From assembly GCA_025929595.1 (NCBI GenBank), contig JAICQA010000023.1:1-14879 (forward strand): DNA of 14,879 nucleotides, read 5' to 3'. Positions 14,243-14,879 of the stretch are shown piece after piece. Position numbers and translations under genes: made by a program. A model generated the notes under the pieces. It was given only the letters and a program-made list of their open reading frames with translations. It was not told the origin of the DNA and did no database searches. This stretch comes from Xanthobacteraceae bacterium. Its GTDB lineage: Bacteria > Pseudomonadota > Alphaproteobacteria > Rhizobiales > Xanthobacteraceae. Each line of letters opens with the position of its first letter. Position 1 is the first letter of the stretch.

Positions 14243-14879
14243 GCGCCCTGGCAATAAAGAGGCGGGCGCGCCGCGGACCGTGCACCGTTCGCTCGCGCAT
14301 GACAGCGCGGAGCGCCACGTGGCCGGCAGCGCCGCCTATCTCGACGATCTGCGCGAGCCCGAAGGCACGCTGCATGTGGCGCCGGGCGGCTCGCCGGTCG
14401 CGCGCGGACGAGTGAAGAAGCTGGATCTCTCCGCGGTGCATACCGCCCCGGGCGTCGTGGCGGTCATCACCGCCGCCGATATTCCCGGCCATAATAACAT
14501 TGGCGCCATTGTTGCCGACGAACCGTTGTTCGCCGACAGCCAGGTCGTTTTCCACGGACAGCCTCTGTTCGCCGCCGTGGCGACGAGCTATCTCGCCGCC
14601 CGCCGCGCCGCAATGTTGGCGAAAATCGAGATCGAGGCGGAGCAACCGCTGATCACCATAGAAGATGGCCTGAAAGCCGGGTCGCGTGTGCTCGACGACT
14701 ACGACTTTATCGTCGGCGATGCGCCTGCCGCCATTGCAGCCAGTCCACACCGCGTGAAGGGCACACTGCATATCGGCGGGCAGGAGCATTTCTATCTCGA
14801 AGGACAGGCCGCGCTCGCGATTCCCGGTGAAGCGGGCGAGATGCATATCCATTCGTCGACGCAGCATCCGAGCGAAGTA
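14226..14879 (+). CDS. xdhB: Xanthine dehydrogenase large (molybdenum) subunit, partial N-terminus
   Basis: The frame runs open from ATG 14226 to the right edge, giving the first 218 residues of a protein usually near 780. It begins with the aldehyde oxidase/xanthine dehydrogenase a/b hammerhead domain: HDSAERHVAGSAAYLDD, APGVVAVITAADIPG and FHGQPLFAAVA. It then enters the molybdopterin-binding domain with GGQEHFYLEGQ, the conserved Gln-Glu-His block near the molybdenum centre. XdhB holds the molybdopterin cofactor and hydroxylates the purine. The 17-base overlap with xdhA indicates coupled translation. A chaperone gene such as xdhC would be expected beyond the window. Confidence 0.94.
   Translation, partial: MHTRLERPGNKEAGAPRTVHRSLAHDSAERHVAGSAAYLDDLREPEGTLHVAPGGSPVARGRVKKLDLSAVHTAPGVVAVITAADIPGHNNIGAIVADEPLFADSQVVFHGQPLFAAVATSYLAARRAAMLAKIEIEAEQPLITIEDGLKAGSRVLDDYDFIVGDAPAAIAASPHRVKGTLHIGGQEHFYLEGQAALAIPGEAGEMHIHSSTQHPSEV

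Overview
The window looks like an ordinary, gene-dense stretch of chromosome from an alphaproteobacterium, most likely of the order Hyphomicrobiales (Bradyrhizobium/Rhodopseudomonas-like or a related family). The basis is the high-GC coding style and the gene set: an IalB-family periplasmic protein, a phosphatidylcholine synthase with the Pcs-type motif, HspQ, a lone YejA-like solute-binding protein and an XdhA/XdhB pair. This placement is inference. I see no rRNA, tRNA, CRISPR array, insertion sequence, phage gene or integration scar. No stretch longer than 300 bases lacks a gene.

Layout. (1) Positions 1-3654, minus strand: a tightly coupled trio transcribed toward the left edge. It consists of a YejA-like periplasmic solute-binding protein, an adenylate-forming (AMP-binding) family protein that has lost its catalytic motifs, and a FrnE/DsbA-like thiol oxidoreductase cut by the window edge. 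(2) 3874-4572, plus strand: an IalB-family secreted protein ending in a strong hairpin terminator, which it may share with the convergent hspQ. (3) 4636-6078, minus strand: an HpcH/HpaI (CitE-like) CoA-ester lyase followed by hspQ, which has a plausible promoter of its own. (4) 6210-8285, plus strand: an AEC-family carboxylate transporter broken by one extra C in a C7 run, followed by a family III CoA-transferase-superfamily protein carrying the alpha-methylacyl-CoA racemase triad. (5) 8282-9481, minus strand: a UbiH/COQ6-type FAD monooxygenase, convergent with the racemase gene and overlapping it by four bases. (6) 9582-12701, plus strand: a compact probable operon pcs - terC - quinone oxidoreductase - methyltransferase with gaps of 6, 16 and 17 bases. 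(7) 12773 to the right edge, plus strand: xanthine dehydrogenase small subunit and the N-terminal part of the large subunit, with overlapping reading frames.

How the genes may work together. xdhA/xdhB make one purine-oxidising enzyme. Pcs makes phosphatidylcholine and is a Mn2+-dependent family; TerC proteins are linked to Mn2+ export, so their adjacency may be functional. The divergent lyase and AEC/racemase genes suggest a small organic-acid/CoA-ester module. The UbiH-type hydroxylase fits quinone or aromatic hydroxylation.

The points most worth checking are the AEC frameshift, which creates a false continuous AEC-racemase fusion frame of 691 codons, and the catalytically degenerate adenylate-forming protein coupled to a solute-binding protein and a DsbA-like protein. 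I found no clear evidence of a wholly new system.
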